The notes under the pieces were generated by a model that did no database searches, was not told the DNA's origin, and saw only the letters and a program-made list of their open reading frames with translations. Positions 28,029 through 36,875 of a DNA stretch of 64,000 nucleotides are shown here, piece after piece. The stretch spans positions 1 to 64,000 of the forward strand of contig NZ_JADEXQ010000003.1 in the NCBI RefSeq assembly GCF_015207035.1, in the 5' to 3' direction. Position numbers and translations under genes: made by a program. Position 1 is the first letter of the stretch; every line of letters starts with the position of its first letter. The stretch is from Romeriopsis navalis LEGE 11480. Its GTDB lineage: Bacteria > Cyanobacteriota > Cyanobacteriia > Leptolyngbyales > Leptolyngbyaceae.

Positions 28029-29297
28029 ATGACCTTTAATAATCGTCTTATTGTTGCTGAAGAACAGCGACTTTATAACCACGTCCTGGAGTTCGCTCAG
28101 GTCGAGATGCCGGATCAGCTGTTAGAGCGATTACGTCAGTTGTTTGTTGAAGGCGTTTCGTATCGTGATGCGTCTGTCCTCGCCGATCTCGATGCGATTG
28201 TCTTAAGTGATTACGCGGCCGCGGAGTTTCGGTTTATCTTAAACCGCTGTATTCACATTTTGACGAATCGCTGGCAAGGGCGGCCCCAGATGCATTATGC
28301 GGTGCCGCGGTTGTTGGATGTCTTAGATGCTTCACCGCAACAACCGATTTCAAAGCATCCACGTCAGCGATCGCTCAAGCGACTGCGGGAGTTGATGAGT
28401 CAATTCCGTCAAACGGAACAGTACTTAGCGATTAAGCGGCTCGCGACGTTAATTAGTCAAGAGGGGGAGGCGATTCAGACGCAACCCTTGGGCTACTTAA
28501 TTCGGCGTTATCCCTATTTGTATCCCCACTGTTTGATTAGTGAGGGCTGCTCGAATGAAGATCAGCAGTCAGTGCGGCAGCTACAGGAAAAAGCCCAGTA
28601 TAAGTTTGAAGTCGATCTCTCGCGCTACGTGACCTATCAAGTGCGCCGTTTAGATTTACTCCAAACCTCATCTGAGGATAGCGTGGGGCGGATTTTGACC
28701 CCGGTTAAAAACCCCACATTGCTGACGGATCTCGAAGCCTGTGAGTCACTACGCCATTTCGTTGGCAAGATTGATGGTGAATCAACGCATCGTGATCTGG
28801 CCTATCGATTCTTGAACTATACGCAGGATACGCAGTCCTTTGGCCGCTTTAAGGGTGACCTTTACGAGTATTTGGAGACGGCGATCGATCCGGAATATGG
28901 CCATCGTCAATTCAATAAGCTGTTATATCGTCAGTTGCGCATGATCTTACCGGATCAAGATGATCAGCCAGTAAATGAGTTTCTGGTCACGCGGTTGTGC
29001 AGTCAGCTAATGAATTTTTTGATTGTGCAAAGCCCGCAGCAACCGCGACATTTTGTATTTGTTGACCTCATCTCGAATATTGGTCCGATGTGGACCACTA
29101 GTTTGTTGCTGCGTATTTTGTTGATTTGTAGTAAGGTCAAGCCTTATCTCGAAAAGCGACTGTCAATCTTGTTTAATCACTATGAATCATGTGCTCAAGG
29201 TTCCGTCGAGTGGTTGGTAATGGTGATGGAACACCTGAATTTGGCACTTAGTACAAACTTTGGTCAGATGAGTCTGCCCTTCGTGAGCCGAATTTAA
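28029..29297 (+). CDS. conserved cyanobacterial protein of unknown function
   Basis: 422 aa, soluble, predominantly helical, no signal peptide or membrane segment. No catalytic motif is recognised. Notable stretches are FVEGVSYRDASVLADLDAIV, RFILNRCIHILTNRWQG, and LETAIDPEYGHRQFNKLLYR. I recall full-length homologues across cyanobacteria with no assigned role. The gene stands alone and is followed by a perfect 15-bp hairpin. Confidence 0.75.
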   Translation: MTFNNRLIVAEEQRLYNHVLEFAQVEMPDQLLERLRQLFVEGVSYRDASVLADLDAIVLSDYAAAEFRFILNRCIHILTNRWQGRPQMHYAVPRLLDVLDASPQQPISKHPRQRSLKRLRELMSQFRQTEQYLAIKRLATLISQEGEAIQTQPLGYLIRRYPYLYPHCLISEGCSNEDQQSVRQLQEKAQYKFEVDLSRYVTYQVRRLDLLQTSSEDSVGRILTPVKNPTLLTDLEACESLRHFVGKIDGESTHRDLAYRFLNYTQDTQSFGRFKGDLYEYLETAIDPEYGHRQFNKLLYRQLRMILPDQDDQPVNEFLVTRLCSQLMNFLIVQSPQQPRHFVFVDLISNIGPMWTTSLLLRILLICSKVKPYLEKRLSILFNHYESCAQGSVEWLVMVMEHLNLALSTNFGQMSLPFVSRI

Positions 29298-29328
29298 GGT
29301 TAATCCTGAATTTTGCAACCAGCTCTAA

Positions 29329-29371
29329 CAAAACACTTCTAACTAGGGTTGACGCTGTTAGAAGTGTTTTG
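29329..29371. terminator. perfect 15-bp hairpin between convergent genes
   Basis: CAAAACACTTCTAAC and GTTAGAAGTGTTTTG flank a 13-base loop, 30 bases after the stop of the 422-aa gene. The stem begins with CAAAA and ends with TTTTG, so it can act in both directions. Confidence 0.65.
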
Positions 29372-29420
29372 CTTTGGTCCTGGTGCCCATGGGAATTATT
29401 GGTTGGCCGCGGACGCGCTG

Positions 29421-29584
29421 GTTTTACATAAACGATCGGGCAAGTCCGCCAGTTCTTGTTTTAGGTTGGGTGACAGATTTGCAGCTTTTACATGAGTTAT
29501 TCAGTTTTACATAAGCGATCGGGCAAGTCCGCCAGTTCTTGTTTGAGGTCGGGTGACGGGTTTTCGGCTTTAAATAATTCGGTC
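29421..29584 (-). repeat. imperfect tandem duplication of about 82 bp over a gene end
   Basis: The block 29503-29584, the 3' end of the secreted CHAT partner gene, is repeated at 29421-29502. The core CGATCGGGCAAGTCCGCCAG is identical. Read on the minus strand, the outer copy would encode LKQELADLPDRLCKTSAS and a separate stop, matching the LKQELADLPDRLCKTE end of the live gene. Confidence 0.85.
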
Positions 29585-30204
29585 AGACCATCCGCACCAA
29601 GACCGGCTTGTTGATAAATTTCGGCCCGCTGCTTTAGGGTTGCCTCATCTTTACCGGGTAGTGCCTTGAGTTGCTGATTAATCGCGGCGCGTTCCTCGCT
29701 CGGTAGGACGCTAAAGGTGGCGGCCGCAATGTCGAGGGGGCCACGATACATCACCCATTCATAGGATCCGCCAGGCATAAGTGGGATGCCGTTGTAGCGT
29801 GTTCGCTGAATCATGCTGGCTTGGACAAGTTTCCAACGTTTGGTTTGGGCCGGCATTGTGCGCCGCCAAAATGGCCGGGTTTCGCCGAGGCGCCGTAACC
29901 CGATTGCACTTGCGTTACCGCGCCAAATTAAAGTTGGGTATAAACTTGCCACCCGGTTGCGGACAGACGGTAACGGTGATGGATTCATGGAAATAATGCA
30001 GGCATTCCCACTGCGTGACCCCCCGGATCGGCGCTTGGGCCCGAAAATTTTCATAATGTCGCCCCATGATAGGCCGCGACTTATTTGAAAAGACTGGCGT
30101 TGTGGGGGGTGGGCTGTGGCGACTGTGGGTAAACCCGTCAGACTGAGGCCCAGGCTGGTGATGAGTACTGAACGGGTGAGCCAAGTTGAGTGATCGCGCT
30201 TCAT
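29497..30204 (-). CDS. secreted protein of a CHAT locus (DUF928-like)
   Basis: 235 aa. A signal peptide is clear (basic start, SVLITSLGLSLTGLPTVATA, cleavage after about residue 31). The mature part has a Cys after a Gly/Ser-rich stretch (GGSRSGNACII), then LYPTLIWRGNAS, LMPGGSYEWVMYRG, and FSVLPSEERAAINQQL. These resemble the secreted proteins of the DUF928 type that accompany CHAT/CHASE2 genes in cyanobacteria, although the match is partial. The gene lies 127 bases downstream of the CHAT-CHASE2 receptor on the same strand. The C-terminus has been altered by a tandem duplication. Confidence 0.7.
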   Translation of the reverse strand: MKRDHSTWLTRSVLITSLGLSLTGLPTVATAHPPQRQSFQISRGLSWGDIMKIFGPKRRSGGSRSGNACIISMNPSPLPSVRNRVASLYPTLIWRGNASAIGLRRLGETRPFWRRTMPAQTKRWKLVQASMIQRTRYNGIPLMPGGSYEWVMYRGPLDIAAATFSVLPSEERAAINQQLKALPGKDEATLKQRAEIYQQAGLGADGLTELFKAENPSPDLKQELADLPDRLCKTE

Positions 30205-30331
30205 GGGACATGCTCCTTACAAGCCAGACAAATAGATCGAATAATGTAAACAACGAATCTGAAATCCAGAATAGTCGTTATGTTGTGGATTTAACTAAGT
30301 GAACCCCCAACGTGATTGCAGTCAGGTAACT

Positions 30332-32737
30332 TTATTTCACAAGATAAAGCCAAAATACTGCTGAGGGTAGCAAGATTGGGAGTAGCAGTCCTGATGAGAT
30401 ATACAACTGTAATGCGGCAATTCCGTACAAACCGTTTGCACTACTGCTACCTAAGACCCAATGTCGTCGTCGAATGTTGCGGCGTTTAAGATATTGGGCT
30501 GTACCTTGCCCGACGATCGCCGCCAGTCCCATCATCCACAAATCCGGCACGGGTATCACCTGTCGTTGATGCAGAAAGTGATGAATCATATAGGCATGGG
30601 CCTCGGCGCCGGTAAAAATCGGATTGGCCTTAGCCCCCCCCCAATACCGCAGCGCGAGGGGCAAACTAAAATTATCCTCACCCAGTTGGCTAATGCCTGC
30701 TTGTTTATAACCGCCGGGGGCAATTAAGACGATTGGCGGCACGGGTTGGCGATCGGGGCGTTTGCCATCGAGCAGTGCCCCGGCGCTAATTTTTTGGTAT
30801 GCCTGAGAGGGGGGAATCGAATAGTCGAGAATCGGCCGCAGCCATAATTGGCCGAAATTTTCGACGATCGCGCTAAGCGGGGTGAGTCTTGTCTTGAGCA
30901 ATGGTTGGAGATTTTCCAAGGGGGGATCGGCCTGTTCAATATGGCGCAGAATTTGGTCACGGGCGTTCGTTTTGCTGTTGAGGTTCGGGTGAAACGGTTG
31001 GGGACTGCGCTGCAATTGGCCGGTGAGGGCCAGCAGATAACCAAATGGACAAGTTTCGTAGCATGATTGGCTCGGCGCTAATAGCTCGGTATAGTTCACA
31101 TAAATTCCGATATGCCCTTGGATTGTCCAATTCGGATTAGCGATGCTGGGGACGGCCCCGATTTCACGGCCATTTGATTTACTGTTGGCGGCAAAGAGTA
31201 ACCATTGGCCTTGCTGCGTTGCGGCTTTGACGGATTGACTGAGTGTGGCATCTTCGTTTGTGGGCCGATCGAGTAAGAAGTCAATGCCAATGACTTTTGG
31301 CTTTAAAGTTTGCGCTTTGTCGATGACTTGGGCGAGATAGGTCCGATCGATCGGGTTGATCTTCCGGGCATCCAGGCCGCGAATAGAGTCTTCGTCCACC
31401 TGTACCAATAGAACATCCGGTGACTGACTGGGAATTTGCCGGGTGAGATGACGATAGATCGCTTGGGCGGCAATCCGCGGTTCTAAAATCAGGTTTTGTA
31501 GCGGTGGTAATAAGCTGACGGCTGCGAGACCCGCTAAGATCCAGGCTTGGCGACGATTTGGCAGCCAGGGCTTGATCCAATGCCCGAAGCCCTGTGGTTG
31601 TAATTGAAACGGTTCCGCTTCGGGGTGACGAAATAGTGAAGGAATTAGGTAAGCGGATGGATAAGTTAGATTGCGATCGACTTTGAGAAATTTACAAGCC
31701 CGAAGCATTGCGGTGTGGACATCGCAATATTCACTTAAATGCTGTAGGAATCGCAGTAAAAATTCCTGAGCGACACGATTGTGAATCGGTTCGCGCATGA
31801 TTGCGACTTGACTTAAGCCTAAGTCAACCAAAGAATTGGCAATACTTAGACCACTACAGGAATTGAAAATTGCAAATTGTAAGCCATGATCACGGGCTTT
31901 AATCAGGTGTGGTGCAATTTCTTGGACCAGAATCGAGACGCCCGGCGCAATGGTCAGTTCGCCGCCGGTAATCGATGTTTCGTTGCTATGTCCGGCAAAG
32001 AACAGAATGTCCCAGCCGCGTTCATCCGCAATGGCTTGGGCGATTTCTTCTTTGAGGTTTTGGGTATCTTTACCGGCTTGCCAGCCGACAAATTCGATCG
32101 TCGCCACATTCGAGAGTGACTGTACGGCTTGTTTATCCGTCTGGAAGTCAAGGCCCGTATCATCACCCAGGATCGCAAGAATCCGCAGCTTACTGCCTGT
32201 GCGCCGTTGGTTCGCCTTTTTGCGCAAATTCGCCGGTGTACGGGCAATCCGAATAATCCGGTTGCTACCAAATTCGGTGCCGATTTCCCAGGCTTCCCAG
32301 GGGAAACGGGCTAGCTCCATCGGTTCGCAAGTGAGGCAAACTTCGATCGCGCGTGAACGATCAGTGGCTTCAAAGTTGGGGTCTTCAATCGCGGATGGGA
32401 CGATCGCGGCCTTGGCGATTTGAGAGCGAATACCCAGCAATTCTGCGCTATTGAGCCAAAAGTAAAACTCGGAGAGAAATCGGGCTTCGGCTTGAACTAG
32501 CTGTGCCCGCCAATCGATCGATGGTGAAGTAATGCCACCGCTACCCTGAACTCTGGCCCGCAGTGCATAGCTGTAGAAATTGATATAGGCATTTTGCCAA
32601 GCATGATACAGCGTTGTGAGACTTTCTGGATAAGCAAGCTGTGCCGTGATCTGGAGTCCGGCTTCCCAGGAAAGTTCAAAGATGCAAGTCTGCTCGACGC
32701 GCCAGATTTTGAGCCGGAAATCAGTCATGGACCGCAA
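30332..32737 (-). CDS. CHAT-CHASE2 membrane receptor with caspase-like domain
   Basis: 801 aa. The cytoplasmic N-terminal CHAT domain (to about residue 370) has a caspase/separase-type dyad: His250 in LFFAGHSNE and Cys294 in FNSCSGLS. A membrane segment follows (AWILAGLAAVSLLPPL), then an extracytoplasmic CHASE2 sensor (VLLVQVDEDSIRGLD, KVIGIDFLLDRP, PPIVLIAPGG). Three membrane segments close the C-terminus. This is a receptor layout in which an external signal could control a protease-like domain. The usual kinase or cyclase output of CHASE2 is absent. The substrate is unknown. Its likely partner is the secreted protein just downstream. Start at 32737 or 32728. Confidence 0.88.
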   Translation of the reverse strand: MRSMTDFRLKIWRVEQTCIFELSWEAGLQITAQLAYPESLTTLYHAWQNAYINFYSYALRARVQGSGGITSPSIDWRAQLVQAEARFLSEFYFWLNSAELLGIRSQIAKAAIVPSAIEDPNFEATDRSRAIEVCLTCEPMELARFPWEAWEIGTEFGSNRIIRIARTPANLRKKANQRRTGSKLRILAILGDDTGLDFQTDKQAVQSLSNVATIEFVGWQAGKDTQNLKEEIAQAIADERGWDILFFAGHSNETSITGGELTIAPGVSILVQEIAPHLIKARDHGLQFAIFNSCSGLSIANSLVDLGLSQVAIMREPIHNRVAQEFLLRFLQHLSEYCDVHTAMLRACKFLKVDRNLTYPSAYLIPSLFRHPEAEPFQLQPQGFGHWIKPWLPNRRQAWILAGLAAVSLLPPLQNLILEPRIAAQAIYRHLTRQIPSQSPDVLLVQVDEDSIRGLDARKINPIDRTYLAQVIDKAQTLKPKVIGIDFLLDRPTNEDATLSQSVKAATQQGQWLLFAANSKSNGREIGAVPSIANPNWTIQGHIGIYVNYTELLAPSQSCYETCPFGYLLALTGQLQRSPQPFHPNLNSKTNARDQILRHIEQADPPLENLQPLLKTRLTPLSAIVENFGQLWLRPILDYSIPPSQAYQKISAGALLDGKRPDRQPVPPIVLIAPGGYKQAGISQLGEDNFSLPLALRYWGGAKANPIFTGAEAHAYMIHHFLHQRQVIPVPDLWMMGLAAIVGQGTAQYLKRRNIRRRHWVLGSSSANGLYGIAALQLYISSGLLLPILLPSAVFWLYLVK

Positions 32738-32865
32738 AGCAAAAGATGAGCGTAACCGTACATAACTTCCTTAACCACTTGAGGCAAGAGCTTATGCAGC
32801 TCCTCTTAGCATACCCAGCTTTGCGATATGTGGATGGAAAATTGGCATGAACCGCCCATCGCTGA

Positions 32866-32907
32866 TCAAAAATAGCAGCTACCCTATGATCTGAAGGCAG
32901 CTGCTAT
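32866..32907 (-). terminator. lrtA terminator
   Basis: ATAGCAGCT and AGCTGCTAT form a perfect 9-bp stem; on the minus strand it is followed by TTTTT. It lies about 55 bases past the lrtA stop. Confidence 0.75.
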
Positions 32908-32959
32908 GGCTTCTGGATGACTAACCCGCAGGGTTAGCTAAAAATGATTGGGTAATGCT

Positions 32960-33607
32960 CTAAACCATCGCCCCAATGTATTCTTGTTCCGTTAACTCAC
33001 GCTTGAGGTGAGCGGCGTTCGGTGCATTTTGGTCCACTTTGCGGGGTTGAATCACACCGTAGCCACCGTGATTGCGTTCATAGATCACGTTAATTTGACC
33101 CGTGGCGGCATTTTGGAACATGTAAAAGTCATGGTCAATGATTTCGAGCTGACTCATGGCTTCTTCAACGCTCATGGGCGGCATCGCAAAATGCTTGGCC
33201 CGTAAAACGTTTTTGGGTAGTTCGGGCTCACGCTGGGCGGTGATTTCACTGACTAGCGGCTGATCGGCCAGTGCTTCCGATGTTTTGACTGGTTCACGGG
33301 TCCGTCCGCGCCGCTTCTCTTTGTACTTCCGCAGTTGACGCGCAATCTTATCGGCGACTAAATCAATGCTTGCATATAAGTTCTCGTTACTCTCCTGGGC
33401 CCGGACAACGGAACCATTGACATACAGTGTCACCTCCGCTGACTGCTTCATCGGGTTAATCCGGGGGTTCCGTGCAACGGATAAGTTAACGTCTACCTCA
33501 GTTAGTAAGTAATCGAAATGTGCAACGGCTTTCTCAATCTTCTGGTGGACGTACTCACGGATAGCATCAGTGATATCAATATTCTTACCCTGGATAACCA
33601 GCTTCAT
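32960..33607 (-). CDS. lrtA: long-form ribosome hibernation factor (LrtA/HPF)
   Basis: 215 aa. The N-terminal S30AE/YfiA domain (residues 1-100) reads [19 protein letters not shown]...ARNPRIN...[23 protein letters not shown] basic linker follows, then the C-terminal dimerisation domain ([27 protein letters not shown]...[12 protein letters not shown]). It inactivates ribosomes as 100S dimers in the dark or in stationary phase. In Synechococcus and Synechocystis the gene is lrtA, a light-repressed transcript with a long leader that controls stability; the 500-base gap upstream here would allow one. Confidence 0.93.
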   Translation of the reverse strand: MKLVIQGKNIDITDAIREYVHQKIEKAVAHFDYLLTEVDVNLSVARNPRINPMKQSAEVTLYVNGSVVRAQESNENLYASIDLVADKIARQLRKYKEKRRGRTREPVKTSEALADQPLVSEITAQREPELPKNVLRAKHFAMPPMSVEEAMSQLEIIDHDFYMFQNAATGQINVIYERNHGGYGVIQPRKVDQNAPNAAHLKRELTEQEYIGAMV

Positions 33608-34139
33608 AGAGAAACCTCCAAATTAGTAGTTGAGGTTGGCATACGAGAACTCTTTCAAGCAGCGAATGACTTGTAAATTTAGGCTATTAAGAGACTAGCG
33701 AACGAGATGGATTGAATCGAAACATCTAACGGAATTCGTTCGTGATCTAAGGCTCTTATTTTGATGTGGCTGAATTTACAGTATTCCTAACTCTAGCAAA
33801 TCTTGAAGAAACAGGGGCTTATAGTGCAAAACCGCCCGCTCTCGCAGCTTTCACCCAAGGGGAATGAAAGGGGAGAGATGGACGATCATGGGGATGTTGA
33901 ATCTTCAAGATGTGGAGCCTGCTGATACAAGTTCTGTATTCAACGTAGCACTTCATTTTGGCCAGGCGAATTCTTTTAACAGGCTGTTGCATACTGTCAT
34001 ATTTCTTGATTTTTCACCTTGGGCAATTGTGCGTAAAACTACAGATTTTCCTAACTATCATGGGGGATACAGCCCCTAACGATCGCGAAATCTGCTACGA
34101 TCGATTGCATCGAAGTTCCACTACGGAGTTGCCAATCCG
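33608..34139. other. divergent region between lrtA and hisH, probable long lrtA leader
   Basis: 530 bases. On the minus strand the first part (33608-33800) is likely the lrtA 5' leader; it contains complementary heptamers CGAACGA and TCGTTCG about 40 bases apart. A 71-codon plus-strand frame (33864-34079) does not look like a gene. The promoter of hisH must lie before 34140. Confidence 0.4.
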
Positions 34140-34778
34140 ATGCCAACGATTGCTGTAATTGATTACGACATGGGCAATTTGCATTCCGTCTGCAAAGGCT
34201 TGGAGAAAGTTGGTGGGATGCCTCAGGTAACCGATGTAGCGGCAGATATTGAAAATGCGGATGCGGTGTTATTGCCGGGTGTGGGTTCGTTTGACCCAGC
34301 GATGGAGCATTTGCGATCGCGCCAGTTGGAAGCGCCGATTCGGGCGGCGATCGATAGCGGTAAGCCATTCCTGGGAATTTGCTTAGGATTGCAGATTTTG
34401 TTTGAAGGCAGCGCTGAAGGTGAAGCGGCTGGACTCGGTATTTTCCCCGGTCGGGTGGAGCGGTTTCAGGTGGAGCCGCAGTTGACAATTCCCCATATGG
34501 GCTGGAATCAGTTGCAGTTGACACAGCCGCAATGTTCACTGTGGCAGGATTTGCCCAGCGATTGGATGTATTTTGTGCATTCCTATTATGTGGCGCCAGC
34601 CGATAGTGGCTTGAATGCGGCAACGATTACCCATGGCAGTCAAACGGTGACGGCCGCGATTGCGCAAGATAATGTGATGGCGGCGCAGTTTCATCCCGAG
34701 AAGTCATCTACGAGTGGTTTGAAAGTGTTGTCAAATTTCGTTGAATTAGTTAATCGTTCAGTGTTGACGCCAGCGTAG
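34140..34778 (+). CDS. hisH: imidazole glycerol phosphate synthase glutaminase subunit
   Basis: 212 aa class I glutamine amidotransferase. It supplies ammonia to HisF for making IGP and AICAR in histidine synthesis. The nucleophile Cys is in PFLGICLGLQILFEGS, and the His and Glu of the triad in AAQFHPEKSS. The N-terminus AVIDYDMGNLHSV and the oxyanion strand VLLPGVGSFDPAM are standard. No other his gene is adjacent, as is common in cyanobacteria. Followed by rsmD after 34 bases. Confidence 0.97.
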   Translation: MPTIAVIDYDMGNLHSVCKGLEKVGGMPQVTDVAADIENADAVLLPGVGSFDPAMEHLRSRQLEAPIRAAIDSGKPFLGICLGLQILFEGSAEGEAAGLGIFPGRVERFQVEPQLTIPHMGWNQLQLTQPQCSLWQDLPSDWMYFVHSYYVAPADSGLNAATITHGSQTVTAAIAQDNVMAAQFHPEKSSTSGLKVLSNFVELVNRSVLTPA

Positions 34779-34812
34779 TGAGTTTGATTGTAGATTTTGT
34801 GATTGGTGCGAC

Positions 34813-35352
34813 ATGGCATTGCGGATTTATGGTAATCGTCAGCTAAAAACCTTGCCGGGTGATGTAACGCGTCCGACTTTGGCAAAGGTGCGCGAAGCTG
34901 TGTTTAATATTTGGCAGGGCACGATCGAAGATTGTCGCTGGTTAGATTTATGTGCTGGTAGTGGGGCGATGGGGGCAGAAGCGCTATGTCGAGGAGCGGC
35001 TTCGGCGACGGCGATTGAGCAGTTAGCGCCAGCTTGTGCAGTGATTCAGGCGAATTGGAATCAGGTGGCGAAGCCGAAGCAGCAACATGGCATATTACGG
35101 GGTGATGTGCTGAAGCAGTTGAATCGTTTGCGGGGACAGCAGTTCGATCGGATCTATTTTGATCCGCCCTATGCCAGTGATTTGTATGAGCCGGTTTTGC
35201 GGTCGATTTTGCACTATAACTTATTGGCCGAGAATGGGGAAATTGCGGTAGAACATAGTCCTCATCGTTGGGATTTGCAGCCCCAAGGTTTGGAGGTCTG
35301 TCGTGAGAAACGTTATGGAATTGCGGCCTTGACTTTCTATCGATTGGCTTGA
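34813..35352 (+). CDS. rsmD: 16S rRNA (guanine966-N2)-methyltransferase
   Basis: 179 aa Rossmann methyltransferase. Signatures are LRIYGNRQLKTLPGD, PTLAKVREAVFNIW, the SAM loop WLDLCAGSGAMGAEALCRG, and the catalytic motif IYFDPPYASDLY (DPPY acting on N2 of guanine). It probably forms an operon with hisH (34-base gap). Confidence 0.94.
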   Translation: MALRIYGNRQLKTLPGDVTRPTLAKVREAVFNIWQGTIEDCRWLDLCAGSGAMGAEALCRGAASATAIEQLAPACAVIQANWNQVAKPKQQHGILRGDVLKQLNRLRGQQFDRIYFDPPYASDLYEPVLRSILHYNLLAENGEIAVEHSPHRWDLQPQGLEVCREKRYGIAALTFYRLA

Positions 35353-35634
35353 GGGGGCAAATCAAGGTCATGGATTTTCCTGTGACACATCGATGTTTTG
35401 TCGTTGGATGAGTTTGTCGGATGCCCGATCGTTAATTTGGCGGTTTGAGGGCTGTTGTGATGATCCGCGCAGGTCAAATGAATGGGTTTGATCCGTGATT
35501 AATAATTGCTGTGATGCCTGGGATCATTACCCCTTGTGATTTCGCTGGGGGTAAGCATAAATTTCTATGGGGCACACGATCGATTTTCATGGTCCTCTGC
35601 TAGAGTATGTGACATTCTGTTCGGAGCATGGATT

Positions 35635-36654
35635 GTGCAAACTCAAGAAAAGCCGGCATCAACCGATGCCCCAACTGCTGTAGTCGCGTCTGAATCATCG
35701 GGATCAAAGCCAGCGGTGGCGGTGGATGCATCAGCGAATGTGGTGGGAATGAAACGTCGTATCCCATTTTGGGCTTCGCTATCGGTCGCGCTGAATGGCT
35801 TTTTGTTGTTGGCGATTTCCTTGGGATATTGGAAACCCCAATTAGTGGGTTTGAATCCCCCGACGGCTCCCGCGGTTGAGTTGTCGGAGTCAGCGCCGGT
35901 GGATGCGTTTGATGATCGGCCGACACGTTCCTATGAGCAGTGGCTGGGCATTTTGAGCACTGAGGCAAAAGCGGTGGCTCAGAAAAACCCTGAGAGTTTG
36001 ACGGTGTTGTTAGGCGACTCGCTAACACTGTGGTTCCCGCCGGAGCTGTTAGCGGCGAATCGTAATTGGTTGAATCAGGGGATTTCGGGGGAGAATGCCT
36101 CGGGTCTGTTGAAGCGGTTGAACTTGTTGGATGAGCTCAAGCCGCAAACTGTCTTGGTGATGATCGGTGTGAATGATCTGATTAAAGGTGCATCGGATGA
36201 GACATTGGTGACGAACTACCAAAAAATTATTGATGATCTGAAGTCGAAGCATCCCGATACGGAAGTTGTGGTGCAGTCGATTTTGCCCCATGGTGGCGAT
36301 CGCTTGACGGTGGACGATCGGACGCAGGTTTTGCAGGTGTCGAATGAGCGGATTGTGCAGCTAAACCGCCAGTTAAAGCAGTTGGCACAGCAGCAGAATG
36401 TGAAGTTTCTGGATCTGCATTCGGTGTTTGTCGATCGTGATGGGTTATTGCGTGAGGAGCTGTCGACGGATGGTTTGCACTTGAGTGCCCAGGGCTATGG
36501 GGTATGGCAGTCGGCGATGCAGATGTTCTCACAGTTGGAGCTGAAGCCGCCGATTATTCCTGCGGATGTGAAAGTGGGTGAGCCGAAGCCGGAAGTGCAG
36601 GAGGCTTTACCGGCGGCACCGGGTAGCGATGCGACAACTGAGTCCGATCAGTAG
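35635..36654 (+). CDS. SGNH/GDSL hydrolase with N-terminal membrane anchor
   Basis: 339 aa from a GTG at 35635, chosen because GGAG lies 10 bases before it; a longer GTG frame from 35536 reads as unlikely protein. A membrane segment sits near residue 40 (IPFWASLSVALNGFLLLAIS). The hydrolase domain has block I LLGDSLTLWFP (Ser), block II Gly (NQGISGENA), block III MIGVNDLIKG (Asn) and block V TDGLHLSAQGYG (Asp, His). It is probably a membrane-tethered esterase of the periplasm or cell wall; substrate unknown. Followed by a terminator. Confidence 0.85.
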   Translation: MQTQEKPASTDAPTAVVASESSGSKPAVAVDASANVVGMKRRIPFWASLSVALNGFLLLAISLGYWKPQLVGLNPPTAPAVELSESAPVDAFDDRPTRSYEQWLGILSTEAKAVAQKNPESLTVLLGDSLTLWFPPELLAANRNWLNQGISGENASGLLKRLNLLDELKPQTVLVMIGVNDLIKGASDETLVTNYQKIIDDLKSKHPDTEVVVQSILPHGGDRLTVDDRTQVLQVSNERIVQLNRQLKQLAQQQNVKFLDLHSVFVDRDGLLREELSTDGLHLSAQGYGVWQSAMQMFSQLELKPPIIPADVKVGEPKPEVQEALPAAPGSDATTESDQ

Positions 36655-36696
36655 GTCAAATATCGATCAGTCAAATTGAGATTTCTGAGCAGTTGA

Positions 36697-36729
36697 GTCG
36701 CATTGGGCATTGGCCTGATGCGACTTTTT
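36697..36729 (+). terminator. terminator of the SGNH hydrolase gene
   Basis: GTCGCAT and ATGCGAC form a perfect 7-bp stem around 14 bases, followed by TTTTT, about 40 bases after the stop. Confidence 0.75.
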
Positions 36730-36875
36730 CATGGGAAGATTATTGCATTAGATTACGGAATTTTCGCTGACTGACTGGCTTGGATGTGGTTGCGATAGAT
36801 TGATCTAATGTAGCGATGCTACTGGATAGTTTGTGGTTACCCGTTGTTATTTGTGCTCGGTGCTCATGGTGCAAG

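Noticed and set aside
33864-34079. 71-codon plus-strand frame between lrtA and hisH
   Set aside because: A G-rich stretch precedes the ATG, but the peptide is not recognised and the region is better explained as promoter and leader.
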